Under the pieces are notes generated by a model. The model ran no database searches. It worked only from the letters and a program-made list of their open reading frames with translations, and was not told the origin of the DNA. A program made the translations under genes and the position numbers. DNA of 64,000 nucleotides from Gossypium raimondii (lineage: Eukaryota; Streptophyta; Magnoliopsida; Malvales; Malvaceae), in NCBI RefSeq assembly GCF_025698545.1, contig NC_068573.1, positions 6,763,001 to 6,827,000 of the forward strand, read 5' to 3'. Below, piece after piece: positions 23,592 to 37,305 of the stretch; position 1 is the first letter of the stretch; every line of letters starts with the position of its first letter.

Positions 23592-25575
23592 TGTTGGAAA
23601 AATTGGATTAGAAAATAATATTTTAAGGCATACTAGAAGTTTAATTTTTTCCTTAAAACCGAGTCTTATAGTATTTATAGCAATAAACATTTTAACTAAA
23701 TTAGTACATGTGCTTTGTACGAGGCGCCTAAATCGTTTCTCGGCTTTCTACCGAATGGGCTTCTTCATTATCCTTGAACCTTGAATTGCTTTAAGAGTGG
23801 ACTCAAACAAAACGAGCCAAGTGCACATAATGAAAAAAAAATTAACTTTCAGTGGGAAAGTTAAATGTCTCTGTAGAACTAGAAACTATGAGTTTTAACA
23901 AAAAATAGAATTTAATCTAAAATAATTTACTTCTATTTTCTGACAGAATAATGACACATACAAAAGTTATGTAAATAGGTTAGCTCATAGTTCATATTTA
24001 TAGAGAAATGATACAAGATTCTTATTTGAATAATTCATAATTAAATAATAATAATTTAACAGAAAATATGGTGTTCCACTAGAGTTGCAACACAAGGGGC
24101 AACGACATAGCCTAGGGAATACTAAGGTTTGTCGCCCCTCTCAAATAATGGGGCCTTTTAGGCCTTTCGTGTATTGAATAAATTTTATGTGTTATCCGAA
24201 TTTTTATCCAACACTTATAATTTATCCAACCCAATAGTTATTATCTATTTCCCAAAATACTAATTAATTGATTAATTAAACCTAATTAGTTAAATTAATT
24301 TTCCCAATTAAATTATTCTCTCAACCCAATGTTAATTACATTAAAGTCATGACACTTTACCATATTAGAATCTATGAGGAAATAAATTTAATCACCTCAT
24401 TCAATAAATCTATGATGACTAATTAATTTAATTTCTCACATCGAACTTCAATTATTTAATTACAATCAATTAAATAATAATTCAAAGAAATTAAATTAAT
24501 TTCTAAGTCATGTTTTGTACTTAGTGAGAAAATATATTCACTGTAAATAGTTATAGATGTGATCCATTTCTCTTGTTGTTTTCATTCATTACACAATATT
24601 GGTTCTATATGCAATTCGTTCTGGGTTATCTTGAGCTAATAGAGGGACCGATTGGACATATATAGTTAGGGCTCAAATAATTGTAATTAAGTTTTGGCTC
24701 TTCACATATTAATTACAACATTATTTAATCATGGAGTCCTTCCACTATGGTATCATGATTGAACTCTCCCTTATTATATATCATTATGAAAGTTACTTAT
24801 TCAATGCTCGTCCAATGACCTTGTCATAAGTTTGTCACCCTCATATGATATCCTTCATCTATTTGGGATAAATTTGTTCTCCCAATATGATCCTATTTTA
24901 TTTATGGTAATCATTACATCTTCCTTCATGAAATGTCAATTACTAACAAATAGCAATTAAATCATTTATCTTTAAGACAAATAACTCGTGACCATGTTGC
25001 TTTTTATCTATCATGTAATTCCGATGAGAGGATGTCAATTACCATTTATTGGGCTATTGGTTCCACTATTGCAGGTGAAGCTATGTCATGTAGAAGTTCT
25101 ATACCCTACATACTAGCTTTCGGCTCTATTATCAATTGAACAAAAACTATCAATACATCAAAGTATACGAGTCAAGCACACATAGTCAATCATTTACTCA
25201 GAATTGAAGTAAGTCACATTATGAATATCACAAGTGGATAAATTCATAAACGAATCTAGGATATTCTACTTGGGTCTTGTTCGATGTACTATCAGTCCAG
25301 TCAGTCACATTCATGTCTTTATCTTCTGGGAGTCATCCATTATGATACCAAAGACAATGTACCTTCCATTTAGATTTGATAGGTAGCATATTAATATTTC
25401 AATCGATTTGCTCAATTTCAATTAGACTAAAGATGTGTTTAGGTTATCTATTAATATAAGTTGTCTTCTCATACTACGATCTAACCACGTAATGCTACTT
25501 AATATTAGTTAAACATTTAGATAATCAGTGAGTCAATATTCGTTTTCATTTTGTTTTACATGCAAAAAACGTTGA
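23592..25575 (+). mobile_element. LTR-like repeat R1, copy b
   Basis: Starts TGTTGGAAAAATTGG inside a MITE-like sequence and matches R1 copy a over most of its length in the same order (for example AATATGATCCTATTTTA and ATGTAATTCCGATGAGAG). The 3' border near 25575 is where similarity to copy a ends; no target duplication could be fixed. It holds no coding sequence. Confidence 0.6.
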
Positions 25576-25579
25576 GAAA

Positions 25580-26519
25580 CCTAAATTGAAAATAAATTCT
25601 TAGTACTTCCTTTCCAATCTTTCAATGGGTCAATTCCACCCACCACCGCTATTGGCAGATATAAGGGGGCAGGTGGGGTCATTACCCCCTAGTTTTTTAG
25701 AAATTTATATAATACTCTCTTTAAGATGAACTTTTATTACATTAAACCTTCTAAAAATTTAAATTCTACCCCCGATCTAAAGAAAACATCAATTCCTTTT
25801 AAAGTTTAAAATATTTATAAATATATATTTATGTCTTATAAAATAACTTATTTTAGAAATTTCAAATTTTAAAGCTTTCAAAGGAAGTTACACTAAAAAA
25901 TAAATCATCAATTTTAAATATATAAAGAGAAAAACTTTTGCCCATAAAATTAAAAAAGAAAACAACCTAGAACAAACTAAAAACAAATAGAAGTGGGAGA
26001 AAGTGATTAACAAATTATAAGATAAAGAAGATATTATCACCAAATAAGAAGAACAAGAAAACAATTCAAGGTATTCTTTAAATATTTTGACCTATTTACT
26101 TAATTTCTTTTATAGTTCTATACTTCTATATTATTTATAAATACTCAAAAAAATTCTCAAATTTTAAGGTTTAGGGTTTATAATTTTATTAAGATTTTAT
26201 ATATGAATATGTAAATCTTAAAGTATTTCTTAATTAAATTTCTATATATATATATATAGCATTTGATATTTTATTAATTAAATAATCATTGTTTCCACTA
26301 AAGATGAATGATTGTATTGCAATTAGCTATTTAGCTATATAATTTTAAATTTTATTATAATTTATTATTATAATATTTATTATATCAATTTTTAAGTTGA
26401 TCGATTTGGATTGTAAAAAAATATATCAATAATATGCTAATATAAATTTACCCCTAAATCGTATTTCTGGATTCTTCATATCTTCGAAAAATCCAACCTA
26501 GATATATCCTCAGCATTCA
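25580..26519. other. Intergenic AT-rich DNA, possible hAT MITE remnant
   Basis: 25640-25700 has GGGGGCAGGTGGGG...TACCCCCTAG, similar in style to the ends of the MITE at 12400-12680, followed by AT-rich text that could be its body. No second end was found. The rest shows no gene. Confidence 0.3.
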
Positions 26520-27165
26520 GTGCTAGTTTAGCAATGCTTTTGAAAAGTGTTGTGGAAAAGTACTTTTCAGAGGTATTTTTGAAAAGTTTGGTTTAAAATT
26601 TGAGTGTTTAGCATTGCTGTCAAAAAATGCTTTTGAGAAATAAAATGTCCATTTTAGACATGTTATTATCAAGTAACAAATATGCATTTAAATAATGTTT
26701 AAATTAGTTAATATTATTATATTTTAGTAAGAATATAAAAAAATATTATAACTTGTTGTTAATATTTTAATATATGAAATATAAATTTTAAATCTTTTAA
26801 GCAATAAATATTAATTATTTATAAAATTTAATTAGAATATATAAACTATATTTTAAATATTTAAATATAACCATTAAATATTTGTATTTAGTATTTTTAA
26901 AAAAATTATTTTTAATTAATGATTTTAATACATTTGTAATTAAGCACCAAGAAAAAAAAGAAAAATACTATGTTATTGGAGGGATGAAAAAGTAATTAAG
27001 CACCAAAAATATTTTTGGAACAGGAAAAGCGAAAAATTTTAACTTCTGCTTTTCAGAAATGCTTTCCAAAAATACTTTTAGAAAATAAAAAATTCCGGCC
27101 AAAAACAACTTATTTAACACAGATTTTTTTTCAAAAGTACTTTTGAAGCGCTCATTCATTCACAT
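26520..27165. mobile_element. MITE family M1, copy a
   Basis: About 0.65 kb, AT-rich. The left end reads TAGTTTAGCAATGCTTTTG. The interior closely matches 55226-55931 for about 350 bp (for example TTTAGACATG, AATATGCATTTAAATAATG and AACTATATTTTAAATATTT). Both ends are rich in AAAAGTACTTTT palindromes. No ORF. A non-autonomous DNA transposon is the best reading; the superfamily is not determined. Confidence 0.65.
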
Positions 27166-27853
27166 TCAATAATTTGTGATCGTGGTCCGAACATTAGGAT
27201 AACACCGTCTTCCAGCAAAACATTGTTCTCAGAACAAACGCCAAGAATGCACCCATTAGCTCTTCTTCCTCCGCTGTTCTCTCCTTTCCACCAAAGAATG
27301 GATGAATGCAAATAAGTCCCATCACCTTCAATGTTTCAAACCCAACTCTGCAAGCCTAGACTGCTAGATGGTGAGTGATGTTGGTGCCTACGCTATCTCC
27401 GGTTAAGAAACACTACGATAAGTAGGCATTTTCTAGTAAGACTGGCAAAGTTTTCGTTTAAGAACGTCGAATTCATCGTTCTTAACTTCTATTTGAGGCA
27501 GTCAAGTAAAAGAGCCATATAGTAACTTCATCCATGTGGCAATTGATTATCAAAATAATGGCATCAAAGGCATTACTTTCCCACTCTCCCATTCCAGCTG
27601 CAACTGCATTAATGGAGTAAAAAAGACACATACCTAGCTACAAAACTCAATAATGATTTGTTTCCAGAACTTAACAAACCATGAAATCAACATGATACTT
27701 CAAACAATAGAATTAACTATATTCTCGAATTTCATATCTAACATTGCAAAAGCAAAAGAACCAGAAACTCCATTTGGAACCCCACAATTATATAAGCAAA
27801 TATTATTCTAACTAGGTGTGTCAAAATAGAATGAAGATGATGGGTTGGCTTAC
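27166..27853. other. Intergenic DNA downstream of the L23 pseudogene
   Basis: More GC-balanced than its surroundings at 27200-27420, but no reading frame could be matched to a family. It should hold the last exon of the L23 gene on the minus strand. That exon (ending ASAANAIV in intact genes) was not recognised, so it is lost or too decayed to see. Confidence 0.35.
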
Positions 27854-28710
<857 letters not shown>

Positions 28711-30222
28711 GGTTTACTTAAACTAGGATTGATCACATTACATGCCCAGTCATCTTTCCGATTAAATAGGAATGACAATATTTTAAGAGGATTAACGAGG
28801 TAGTTTATTATATAAAATAAAATTTTGGGATAGGAGACTCACCCATATTCTCTCAATATTATAAGGTTTTGATGATGCCAATAAAGGTGGTCTCATTTTC
28901 ATGTTTTTGGGTTTTTGTGTCTTTCTAAATTCGATGGTTGTATTTGATACAAACCTTAACCCATGCTCATTTTGGGAACCGAAAGAAATTAGAAGATGTT
29001 GAATAGTAAAGTGATATTTGTTACTTTAGAAAATAACTCAACATTCCTTAGTTTTAGGATTAACGTTAGGATTTGTGCTTTTGGTGTAATTTTTCCATCA
29101 TTATTTAATTGTAAATTTCATATGATTGACTAAATAAATATTTTAATATGATTAATTTAATTTTTTATATGATTGTCTTTAATGATTTTTTCACTTAAAG
29201 TAAAATGTATAAACAAATATTGATTTTTTTTATTGCTTAAGATTTGACTAATATTAAGTTGCATTATATGGCCAGATTGTAATGCAAGAGGATATAAGTA
29301 TGATTGTTTGGACTGACAGAACATCGGACAGAACCTTAATTATGATACTTTAGTGGAATCACATAATTAAATAATGTTGTAATTAATAGACGAAGAGTCG
29401 AAACCTAATCACAAATTATTTGAGCCCTAATTATATATGTCTAATGGGTCTTTCCACTAGTTCAATATAACCTTGATAGTTTGCATTAAAAAAATATTAA
29501 AAAAATGTGAAATGACGAACTACAGAAATAGATCGCATGTATCGCTATCTACAATGAATACATTTTCTCAATATGAACAAGAGATTGACTCAAAAATTAA
29601 TTAATTTCTTGAATTGTTATTTAATTAATTTGTTATTAAATTATTGGAGTTCTAAGTGGAAATTAAATTAATTAAGTCATAATAGTTTCATAAGAACAAG
29701 TTAATCAAATTAACTTGCTCATAGATTTTAGTATGGTAAAGTTGACATGACTTTAACGGAATTAAAATTGGGTTGGTTTAGGGTATAATTTAATTAGTTT
29801 AATTAATTTAATTAATTAAATGAATAAATAATATTTTTGGGTTTAGGAAATATATCCATTGGGTTAGACAAATTATATGAGTTAGTTTAAAGACCATATA
29901 ACACATATAATTAACCCGATGCATGACAAGGCCTAATAGCCCCGATTTAGAAGGAAGGGGAGGCAAAACCCTAGTTCCAAAAGAGTGTTGCTACTACCGC
30001 TAAAGGTGTGCATTTGATTGGTTCGGGTTTTTTATACCAAAAACCAAATAAATTAAATTATCCATGTAAACCGAATAAATCGAACCGACCTAAGGAGCAA
30101 AACCAAATAAAATGAACCGAAAATTTTCGATTTTAGATTTTTGGATTTTAGATTTTTTTGAGTTGGAAAAAGAAATTTTAATTTACTTATAATTTTATTT
30201 CACTTATTTTTTTCATATAACT

Positions 30223-32290
30223 TGTAACGCCCCAAAAATTTGAATGTCTAACTGTTGAATTTTGTTGTAATTAGATCTTTGTTTTTGTGGCTATGTATTA
30301 CTGTTTATGTGTTTGAGGTCAGGGGTTTGAGTCGCATCTTTGGAAAATTTTGTTATTTTATTCTAAGTTAATATCTATCCTTGAACTATTTACATAAGTT
30401 TAATTCTATGTAAATTGGTGTCAAGAATGAGTCTGCTGGTTCACTAGTTAAGCTTCTGTATTCTACTTGATCCTATATTTGACTCTCAACGTATGCGTTA
30501 AGGAATATTTTTGCTAAATGTTAGAAATCTTATCGGTAGTTAAAATAGAATTTAACGTTTCCCTCTCTCTTTTCTCTTTTCCATTCTCCTTCCTTTCTTT
30601 TCTTTCCTTCCCTTTTTCATTTTTATTTCCTTCTCTTTTTTTTTCTTTTTGATATGTCTGTAAAGTGGCTACCGGGAGTAATTGAGGGTTTTACGTTGTT
30701 CATTGCGTCGTTGAAAGATCTCTGTGTAAGTTCTATCGTAAATTCTTTTCATTCTGTGAGTTTTTGGTTTTTTTCTTTGGTTGAAATTATTTTGCTACTC
30801 GAATTCTCTGTTTCACCAACACGTTAGTTCCATTTTCACAATTGCATACGAGGTGAGTGTTGAAATCCGAGTAGGTAGGTCATGTTAAAGTTTTTCGACA
30901 TAAGATTTAGTTTTGTACGTTAATTCTTGTGTTCATTGAGAATAGTTGTTGAATTAGTTATTGGATGGTCATTCTAGGGTCCGGGGTTCCTCTACGTTAC
31001 TCTTACATCAAAAACTACATCAGGTGCATACTAAAAACCCGAGTCTTTGCAAAATTTAGACTCTGAAAACCATGATTATCAACGCCACACGACCATGTGC
31101 CAGGCCGTGTGGTAGGTCGTGTGCATCATACGATCATGTGTTAAGTCGTGTGGTAGGCCGTATGGCTCATTGTTTGTCATTAAAGACCACACGGGCTAGA
31201 GACAAGGGCATGTGTCCAGGCCATGTGACCCACTGTTTGCGATTCAAGACTACACGGGCATGCGACATAGGCGTGTGTCAGGCTGTGTAAACCATACAAG
31301 CCAGTCATTTAGGCCGTGTAAACTCACACGGGCGTGTGGATCAAAAGTGAGATTTATCCTTGGGGCTGTAAGCGTCGTTTGACGCGAGAGTAGGCCTCTG
31401 TAGTGTACATATGACTTGATTTAAACCGTATAAGTTGTTATCTAATGGTCCGAGACTGAATAATTCACTATCTAAATGCATACTAATTAGGATGACTGTT
31501 GATGATATTGATCTATACTACTTGACTATGAACTGTATCTGCATAACTATGTATACGTTCTTAATATTTGACATTCGTAATCTACATTTACATTGGGTGG
31601 GAATTTTGTAAAAGAGGAAGTGATATGTTCTAGTTCAGTGGCTAAGCTACAATTTATATGTGAATCTGGTGTCTTATCATAATTTGATCTGGCAGCTAGT
31701 CTACAATCACGTTGAACATGTCAGACCAACATTATGTGGTGTGTAGGGCTAGATGGGTATTTAAATTCTCTTAATGGTGTGTTGGGTTGGTCGGAGATCG
31801 TGTGTAGAGGATGGGGGTAGGAAAAACTGCATCTGTTTTTTATTTGGTCTGTATCTGAACTTGAACTGTTCTGATATTCCTTTGACTGGTTAAGACTGTA
31901 CTGGATATCCTCTGATTCTGATTTGAACACGAGTTTAGGAATATACTATTATATTTATACTTCTAATTGAATTTATATCGGTTACACACTGAGTTATAAA
32001 CTCATTTTTTCTGTTGATGGAATTATAGGTAACTCACAGTCTTGATCAGGTCGGTGTAATGGAAGCTCGGTCATTCTGCTTTATCACCTTTTATGTTATC
32101 TGTAATTTTAGTATTTTATTTGCATTAGGACTTTCTAAGATTGTTGAATTATCGGTTGGGTTTTTAGGAATGTTATAATATTTTAGACGTTTTTTTTTTT
32201 ACTGTGTTTATAAAAGCTAGTTTTTCTAATAACGTTAATGTAACTCTTCAGACTTGATCCTAACGTTTAGGCCGGGTTTGAGTTGTTACA
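30223..32290. mobile_element. LTR-like insertion, TGTAAC...GTTACA
   Basis: Begins TGTAACGCCCC and ends GTTTGAGTTGTTACA. Flanks TAACT and TAATT are a 4/5 target duplication. It has a pyrimidine-rich tract at 30560-30650, degenerate CCGTGTGG units at 31085-31345 and GTGTGTAG segments at 31735-31815. It is 2.07 kb with no coding domain. It sits inside the MITE at 30001-32808, which sits inside R1 copy c, giving three levels of nesting. Confidence 0.65.
31085..31345. repeat. Degenerate CCGTGTGG / CCACACGG repeats
   Basis: Dense short direct and inverted copies of GGCCGTGTGG, CACACGGGC and GTCGTGTG. The same motif occurs at 6290-6475 and 37255-37290, always inside LTR-like DNA. A short ORF over it is an artefact of the repeat. 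Confidence 0.7.
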
Positions 32291-33333
32291 TAATTGTTTT
32301 CTTTCTTCAATTTGGTATAACATATTACTTTTAATTTTATTTCAATTTTATTATAAAATATTAAAATTAAATCAAACAATTTTAAGGAACTTAAAAAATG
32401 ATTTTCTTCCATGGTCAACATATCATTTTCATGTCTTCTATTCTTGTTAACGGGTATATATCAATTTGATCTTTTATATATTAAATGATCAAAATTAAAT
32501 TATCAATTTTGGTTTTAAATATTAATGGGTATTGAGTTTTAAATTTTAATGGATTCAGCTTTTAAAAATATTGATTTTAATGAGTATTTGGGTTTAAGGT
32601 TTAAATTTGAGTTTGGGTATATAAATAGGTTATAAGCTTATTGCTTTATGAGTTATGACCTTAATTGATTTATTCGGTTTAAAATGTCAAAATCGAAAAT
32701 TAATTGATTAAACCAAATAAACCAAGCATAAAAACTAATTAAACCGAAAAACAACATCAGTTCGTTTCACTTCAATTTTTTCGGTTTAAAATTTTTTTCA
32801 CACCCCTAGCTACCCCCTTCATATACACTCCTTGTGGGGGTCGTGTTTCCTCGTAAAATATTACAATTCAGTTAAATTTTGTTCTACTAAAACTCTTATT
32901 ATTTTCTCTATAAATAAAGATTGAGGATTAGTCAAATAAACACTTATTAAATAAAACCCACTCAATTAAATTCTATTTTTCGTGAGTACTTGTTATTAAA
33001 ATTTGTGAGATTATAATTGCATATTCATTGGCAATTAAAATTCCAATTTTTGAGATTGAATACATTAGCTTTAGATTTTCTCAGAGAGACTTAGAAAGTC
33101 TCGTTTTCATCTTCTTAAATAAAACTCACTCTCTAAGCATTGAATGTTTGAAAATAGAAAGAAAAATCATTCGATTAAAAGTCAAAAATGTTTAAATACT
33201 AGATTCAAATTTTGGCAAATTTCCTTAATTCAGAAAACACAAATATTCAATTTGATGAAATTTAAAACTGTAAATATCATCAATTTTTATGGAAAACTTT
33301 AAATTCTACCGTGCATAAGTTATTTTTCTAACA

Positions 33334-33738
33334 AATTGTGATATCTAGCAGCATGACATCATTGGGTCAACCGGTTTAACCAAAAAGAGGACCATAAAAA
33401 TGGTCACCGACTAAATGTTTTCATTTCCTTCTTACGTAAGTCGCCACCTAATCACATCAAATTCACATGAAACTCTTATAAAATCTCCTATGACTGTCTC
33501 GCTGACTCTGCAATGCATTACTCAAGTCACATCGCCAATTGCTTTATCTGATAAGCCATTGGTCATTATTGGCGACCTAGAAATTACTCTGGAAATTGCT
33601 TGGAAACTATCAGCATGAATCATATAGGAAATTATACCTTAAACACCAAGTCATAGGTAGTCCTCTATTCCAATATATATAGAGCAGTTATCAAAGTTCA
33701 AAAACACTTCCAAGTAACTTTAAAGAGTTACAGAAAAA
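33334..33738 (+). promoter_or_regulatory. Upstream region of AAA-ATPase copy 2
   Basis: Inverted homologue of the DNA upstream of copy 1 (12128-12370 joined to about 13480-13695), without the MITE and without the tandem doubling. The TATA box TATATATAG is at 33674-33682, about 60 bp before the ATG. AACACTTCCAAGTAACTTTA follows it in both copies. Apart from this shared promoter nothing else is recognised. Confidence 0.65.
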
Positions 33739-35289
33739 ATGGCGATGGTGGGAGAAATGTGGTCTCATTTAGGCTCTACAATGGCAACATTGATGCTTGT
33801 TTATACCGTTTTTAAACAGTTCTTCCCTCACCAGCTTCAAGTCTCTTTCGAAAAGTATTTCAATAGAATTGTGAGATATGCATATCCTTATGTCGAAATT
33901 ACTTTTGATGAGTTCACTGGCGAACGCATGAAGCGCAGCGAAGCCTATTCCAGAATCAAAAGTTACCTCAGCGACAAGTCAACGGCATCGGCCAAGCGTC
34001 TCAAGGCCGATGTTGTGAAAGGTAGCCAATCCGTAATCCTTAGCATGGATTACAATGAAGAAATTACTGAAGAATTTCAAGGGGTTAAACTTTGGTGGTC
34101 TGCAAACAGAATTCCTTCAAAAACACCACGGATTGCAATCTACCCTGTTGACGATGAAAAGAAATCTTACAAGCTTACAGTTCATAAACGCCATATAGAA
34201 TTGATCACTCAATCTTATATTAGCCATGTTATGAAGGAAGGCAAGGAAATCGAAACGAGAAACCGGAAACGGAAGCTTTATTCGAATAATCCGAGCCAGA
34301 ACTGGGACGGATACCGAAGCAACAAGTGGAGCAACGTCCTGTTCGAACATCCTGCGACGTTTGATACACTGGCTATGGATGCGAAATTGAAAGAGGAAAT
34401 CAAGAACGATTTGAACAAGTTCAGCAAAGGGAAAGATTACTATGCCAGAATTGGGAAAGCTTGGAAACGTGGATATCTCCTTTATGGTCCTCCGGGAACT
34501 GGGAAATCATCGATGATTGCGGCAATGGCAAACCTATTGGACTACGATGTTTATGATCTCGAACTCACTGCAGTGAAGGAAAACACGGAGTTGAGAAGGC
34601 TTTTGCTTGATACGTCAAGCAAGTCGATTATCGTGATCGAGGATATTGATTGCTCTATCGATCTCACAGGCCAAAGGGGTAAGAAGACGGAGAAAGATGG
34701 AAACGAAGACGAGCCCTCGGATCCGGTCACCGAAAGGGTGAAAAAAGAAGAGAAAAAGAAGAGTAAGGTTACATTATCGGGACTTTTGAATTGTATAGAT
34801 GGACTTTGGTCGTCTTGTGGGAGTGAAAGAATCATTGTTTTTACAACAAACTATGTTGAGAAGCTTGATCCGGCATTGATAAGGAGGGGAAGAATGGATA
34901 AACACATTGAACTGTCTTATTGTTGCTTTGATGCATTCAAGGTATTTGCGAAGAATTATTTGGAGGTTGATTCTCATTCATTGTTCGGAGAAATCGAATC
35001 ATTGTTGGGGGAAACAAATATGACACCAGCTGATGTTGCGGAGAATTTGATGCCGAAATCAGATTATGACGATGTGGAAACTTGTTTGAAGAGATTGGTG
35101 GAAGCTCTTAAAGATACTAAGGAGGAAGCAAAGAAGAAGGTTGAGGATGAAGCTCGTTTAATGGCGGAGAAAGAAGAAGAAGAAAAACAGAGGCAAAAAC
35201 CTGAGAAAGAAGAAAAGGAAGAAAGCGGTAAAGATGTGAAAGAAATCAAAGAGAAAGGTGTGGCAAAGGTGGATGAAGACCCCCGTTAA
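33739..35289 (+). CDS. AAA-ATPase, plant mitochondrial AATP1/OM66-like (copy 2)
   Basis: Intact single-exon gene of 516 residues. It has an N-terminal hydrophobic anchor (about residues 8-29), the plant AAA-ATPase N-terminal domain, Walker A GPPGTGKSS at residue 250, Walker B IIVIEDID at about 297-304, and the TTNYVEKLDPALIRRGRMD sensor/arginine-finger block. The C-terminal tail is Lys/Glu-rich and differs from copy 1 at its very end (KVDEDPR instead of the ENGVA repeat). Compared with copy 1, residues about 195-305 are almost invariant even at silent sites, while residues about 125-185 carry some twenty changes. The start was chosen because the ATG, the 5' UTR and the TATA box are conserved in both copies. 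Role as for copy 1: membrane-anchored AAA-ATPase, substrate unknown. Confidence 0.93.
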   Translation: MAMVGEMWSHLGSTMATLMLVYTVFKQFFPHQLQVSFEKYFNRIVRYAYPYVEITFDEFTGERMKRSEAYSRIKSYLSDKSTASAKRLKADVVKGSQSVILSMDYNEEITEEFQGVKLWWSANRIPSKTPRIAIYPVDDEKKSYKLTVHKRHIELITQSYISHVMKEGKEIETRNRKRKLYSNNPSQNWDGYRSNKWSNVLFEHPATFDTLAMDAKLKEEIKNDLNKFSKGKDYYARIGKAWKRGYLLYGPPGTGKSSMIAAMANLLDYDVYDLELTAVKENTELRRLLLDTSSKSIIVIEDIDCSIDLTGQRGKKTEKDGNEDEPSDPVTERVKKEEKKKSKVTLSGLLNCIDGLWSSCGSERIIVFTTNYVEKLDPALIRRGRMDKHIELSYCCFDAFKVFAKNYLEVDSHSLFGEIESLLGETNMTPADVAENLMPKSDYDDVETCLKRLVEALKDTKEEAKKKVEDEARLMAEKEEEEKQRQKPEKEEKEESGKDVKEIKEKGVAKVDEDPR

Positions 35290-37070
35290 TATATGAATTG
35301 ATCATTGTAATTCATTGGATCTTATTGCTGCCGTTTGGCTTAGATAATTAGACATAAAATAAAAATTTAGTATAAAATTTAAATTTAAATTAAAAATACT
35401 TGCAAAATATAAAATCTTTTTAAAGTAAATACTTTTAAAGAAACGTGGAATGATGAGAACTACATGTTTTTTTGTGATAAGGAGTTGGGCATTTGACGAT
35501 TTCCTACACATATTTCAACTTGGATGACGTGCATGCCCGTACTGTAACGTGTGGTGGTCTTTGCCTTGATCTCAACACTACACTGTGATCAGAAATAGAT
35601 ATAAGTGACCATTACGCCTCGACTTTGTTCCTTACGGAGTTCTTAATATTTTTCATTTCTCGTACAGAATATTAAAGGGAAAAAGTTTTCCTGAATCAAT
35701 AATAGTGTTTAGCTCTAAATTTTGCTAAGGAAAACATATAAATGCTTACTATATAGATTTCTTCATTAAATGTGTCAACCTAACATTTTCATGTTGGTAT
35801 GATTTTCCCTTGATTAGAAGATGTTTTAAAATATATCATCCATTCTTGCATTTATAGGAGGATACATGGGGTTTTATGCTAAAAATATTGAAGGTTGTTC
35901 ATGATATCTATAAACTTATGGAACTATCTTTGGAACATTATGAGGTGAGCATGATACCAAAGATTGTTGATTGCAGTCAGAATCATGGAATTAATTAGGT
36001 ATGTGTGATATTTGTAATTGTTGTCAATAAAGTATAATTAGTTATCATGATCAAGACCTATCGATCTAATTGACATATTGGTGGAACTTAGGCTTACATT
36101 ATTGGTGATCATATGTTGTATTGAGGCGATTCTTTAATAGAATATACAAACAATGAGTTGCCATGCAACTTTGTACATACTAAAAAGAAATTTATTTTGT
36201 GCTTTAAAGGAAATTAGATGTTTCGTGGGTTTTTCGTAAATGACGATTTCATTTTTATGTTCTACTCTATTATGAGATGCTAAGATGATGTATCTGTATT
36301 TGGCATCTCTTGTAATTGTTGGTTATTTCTAATTCACTTGAGTTTACTAATAAAATCAATTTTACTAAATAAAAGAGTACTCTATTCTTATTTGGTATTT
36401 TAATTAATAAATGGTGAACTCATGCTTGCCACTTACATTCCTTTGAAACTATAATTGCATTGCCATAAAATTGTAATTGCATTGACTTAATCACTAATTG
36501 CATTACCAAAATAATACCAAAATTGACAATCAACCAATGGTTGTTATAGTGATTATACCAAAATGATAGTCAACTAATGTGCATGTATCATATTGTCAAC
36601 CATTGTCATGATAGTAAAAAGTTCATATATCATAGACCATATTATCAACCAATTTAGTGCAAACAAAAATAAAAATCATAATTCAGTTCCTATACCATAA
36701 ACCATATTATCAGCCTATGTGGTGTAAATAAATAAATAACATCATGTAAATTATAGTCATCATAGAAAAAAAGTTCCCATGAAAAAATATGAAATATGAA
36801 ATGCCATCTAAAAGAAGTGTCACTTCTTCTACTTCTGTGTAATTGATTACTGGGTGCTAACAAGGTCTTTAATTTGTTTGTGTTTATTGTTTGGAGACTA
36901 AGTCTTCACCGAAGAGCATGTCCTATCGGATTCAATTCTCTTTGATCTCAAATCGGACTAAAAATTGCACTATTTCATTTAGTTGTTGAAAATGACTAAA
37001 GAAGTTAAAAATTTGGTAGTCGAACTTATACAAAAGGTTTGCTCCCCAGTTTCCATATCTGTGTAGAGGC
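35290..37070. other. Intergenic DNA downstream of AAA-ATPase copy 2
   Basis: The first tens of bases (ATATATGAATTGATCATTG) still resemble the 3' side of copy 1, then similarity fades. The rest is AT-rich without a supported gene. Around 36570-36740 a phrase with CATATTATCAACC or CATATTATCAGCC recurs two or three times at about 70-bp spacing, a weak tandem repeat. Confidence 0.4.
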
Positions 37071-37305
37071 TGATAAATGCCAAAAGTAACATGTTTCTTC
37101 ATGTGTTTTTGGATGATCATTCGATTTAAAATGGAGAATTATATGCTTCTATTCCTTTAAATTGTGTTTCTATACTTAGGAGAGCATTTGGGAGCAAATA
37201 GAGCGAAAATCAAAAAATTGGAGCAAGTTTCAGGAGCCATACGGGTTGGGTCATTCCACACGGGCTGGACACACGGCCGTGTGAGCCATACGAACATCTT
37301 CGATC
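37071..37305 (+). mobile_element. Truncated LTR related to 21299-22530
   Basis: Starts TGATAAATGCCAAAAGTAACATG and follows the left end of the solo LTR at 21299 (ATGCTTCTATTCCTTTAAATT, GAGCATTTGGGAGCAAA). It passes into CACACGGCCGTGTGAG-type text and then stops matching. Only the 5' part of the LTR is present. Confidence 0.55.

Larger units (their letters stand above)
30001..32808. mobile_element. hAT-like MITE interrupted by an LTR-like block
   Basis: Left end TAAAGGTGTGCATTTG and right end TTTCACACCCCTA form an imperfect terminal inverted repeat of the TAGGGGTGTG type. Flanking 8-mers ACTACCGC and GCTACCCC match at 6 of 8 positions, a worn 8-bp target duplication. AACCGA/TCGGTTT motifs recur near both ends. 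Without the insertion at 30223-32290 it is about 740 bp. No transposase. Confidence 0.55.
29050..33333 (-). mobile_element. LTR-like repeat R1, copy c (inverted, heavily interrupted)
   Basis: Reading leftwards from 33333 (TGTTAGAAAAATAAC on the minus strand) it matches R1 copy a. It is interrupted by 30001-32808 and resumes to about 29050, with a deletion in the distal part. Its outer flank (CACAATTTG) corresponds to the CAATTTG before copy a. It therefore belongs to the inverted duplication that carries the AAA-ATPase genes. The left border is approximate. Confidence 0.6.

Noticed and set aside
31072..31290. Plus-strand Cys/Arg-rich ORF
   Set aside because: Translation of the CCGTGTGG repeat array within an LTR-like insertion.
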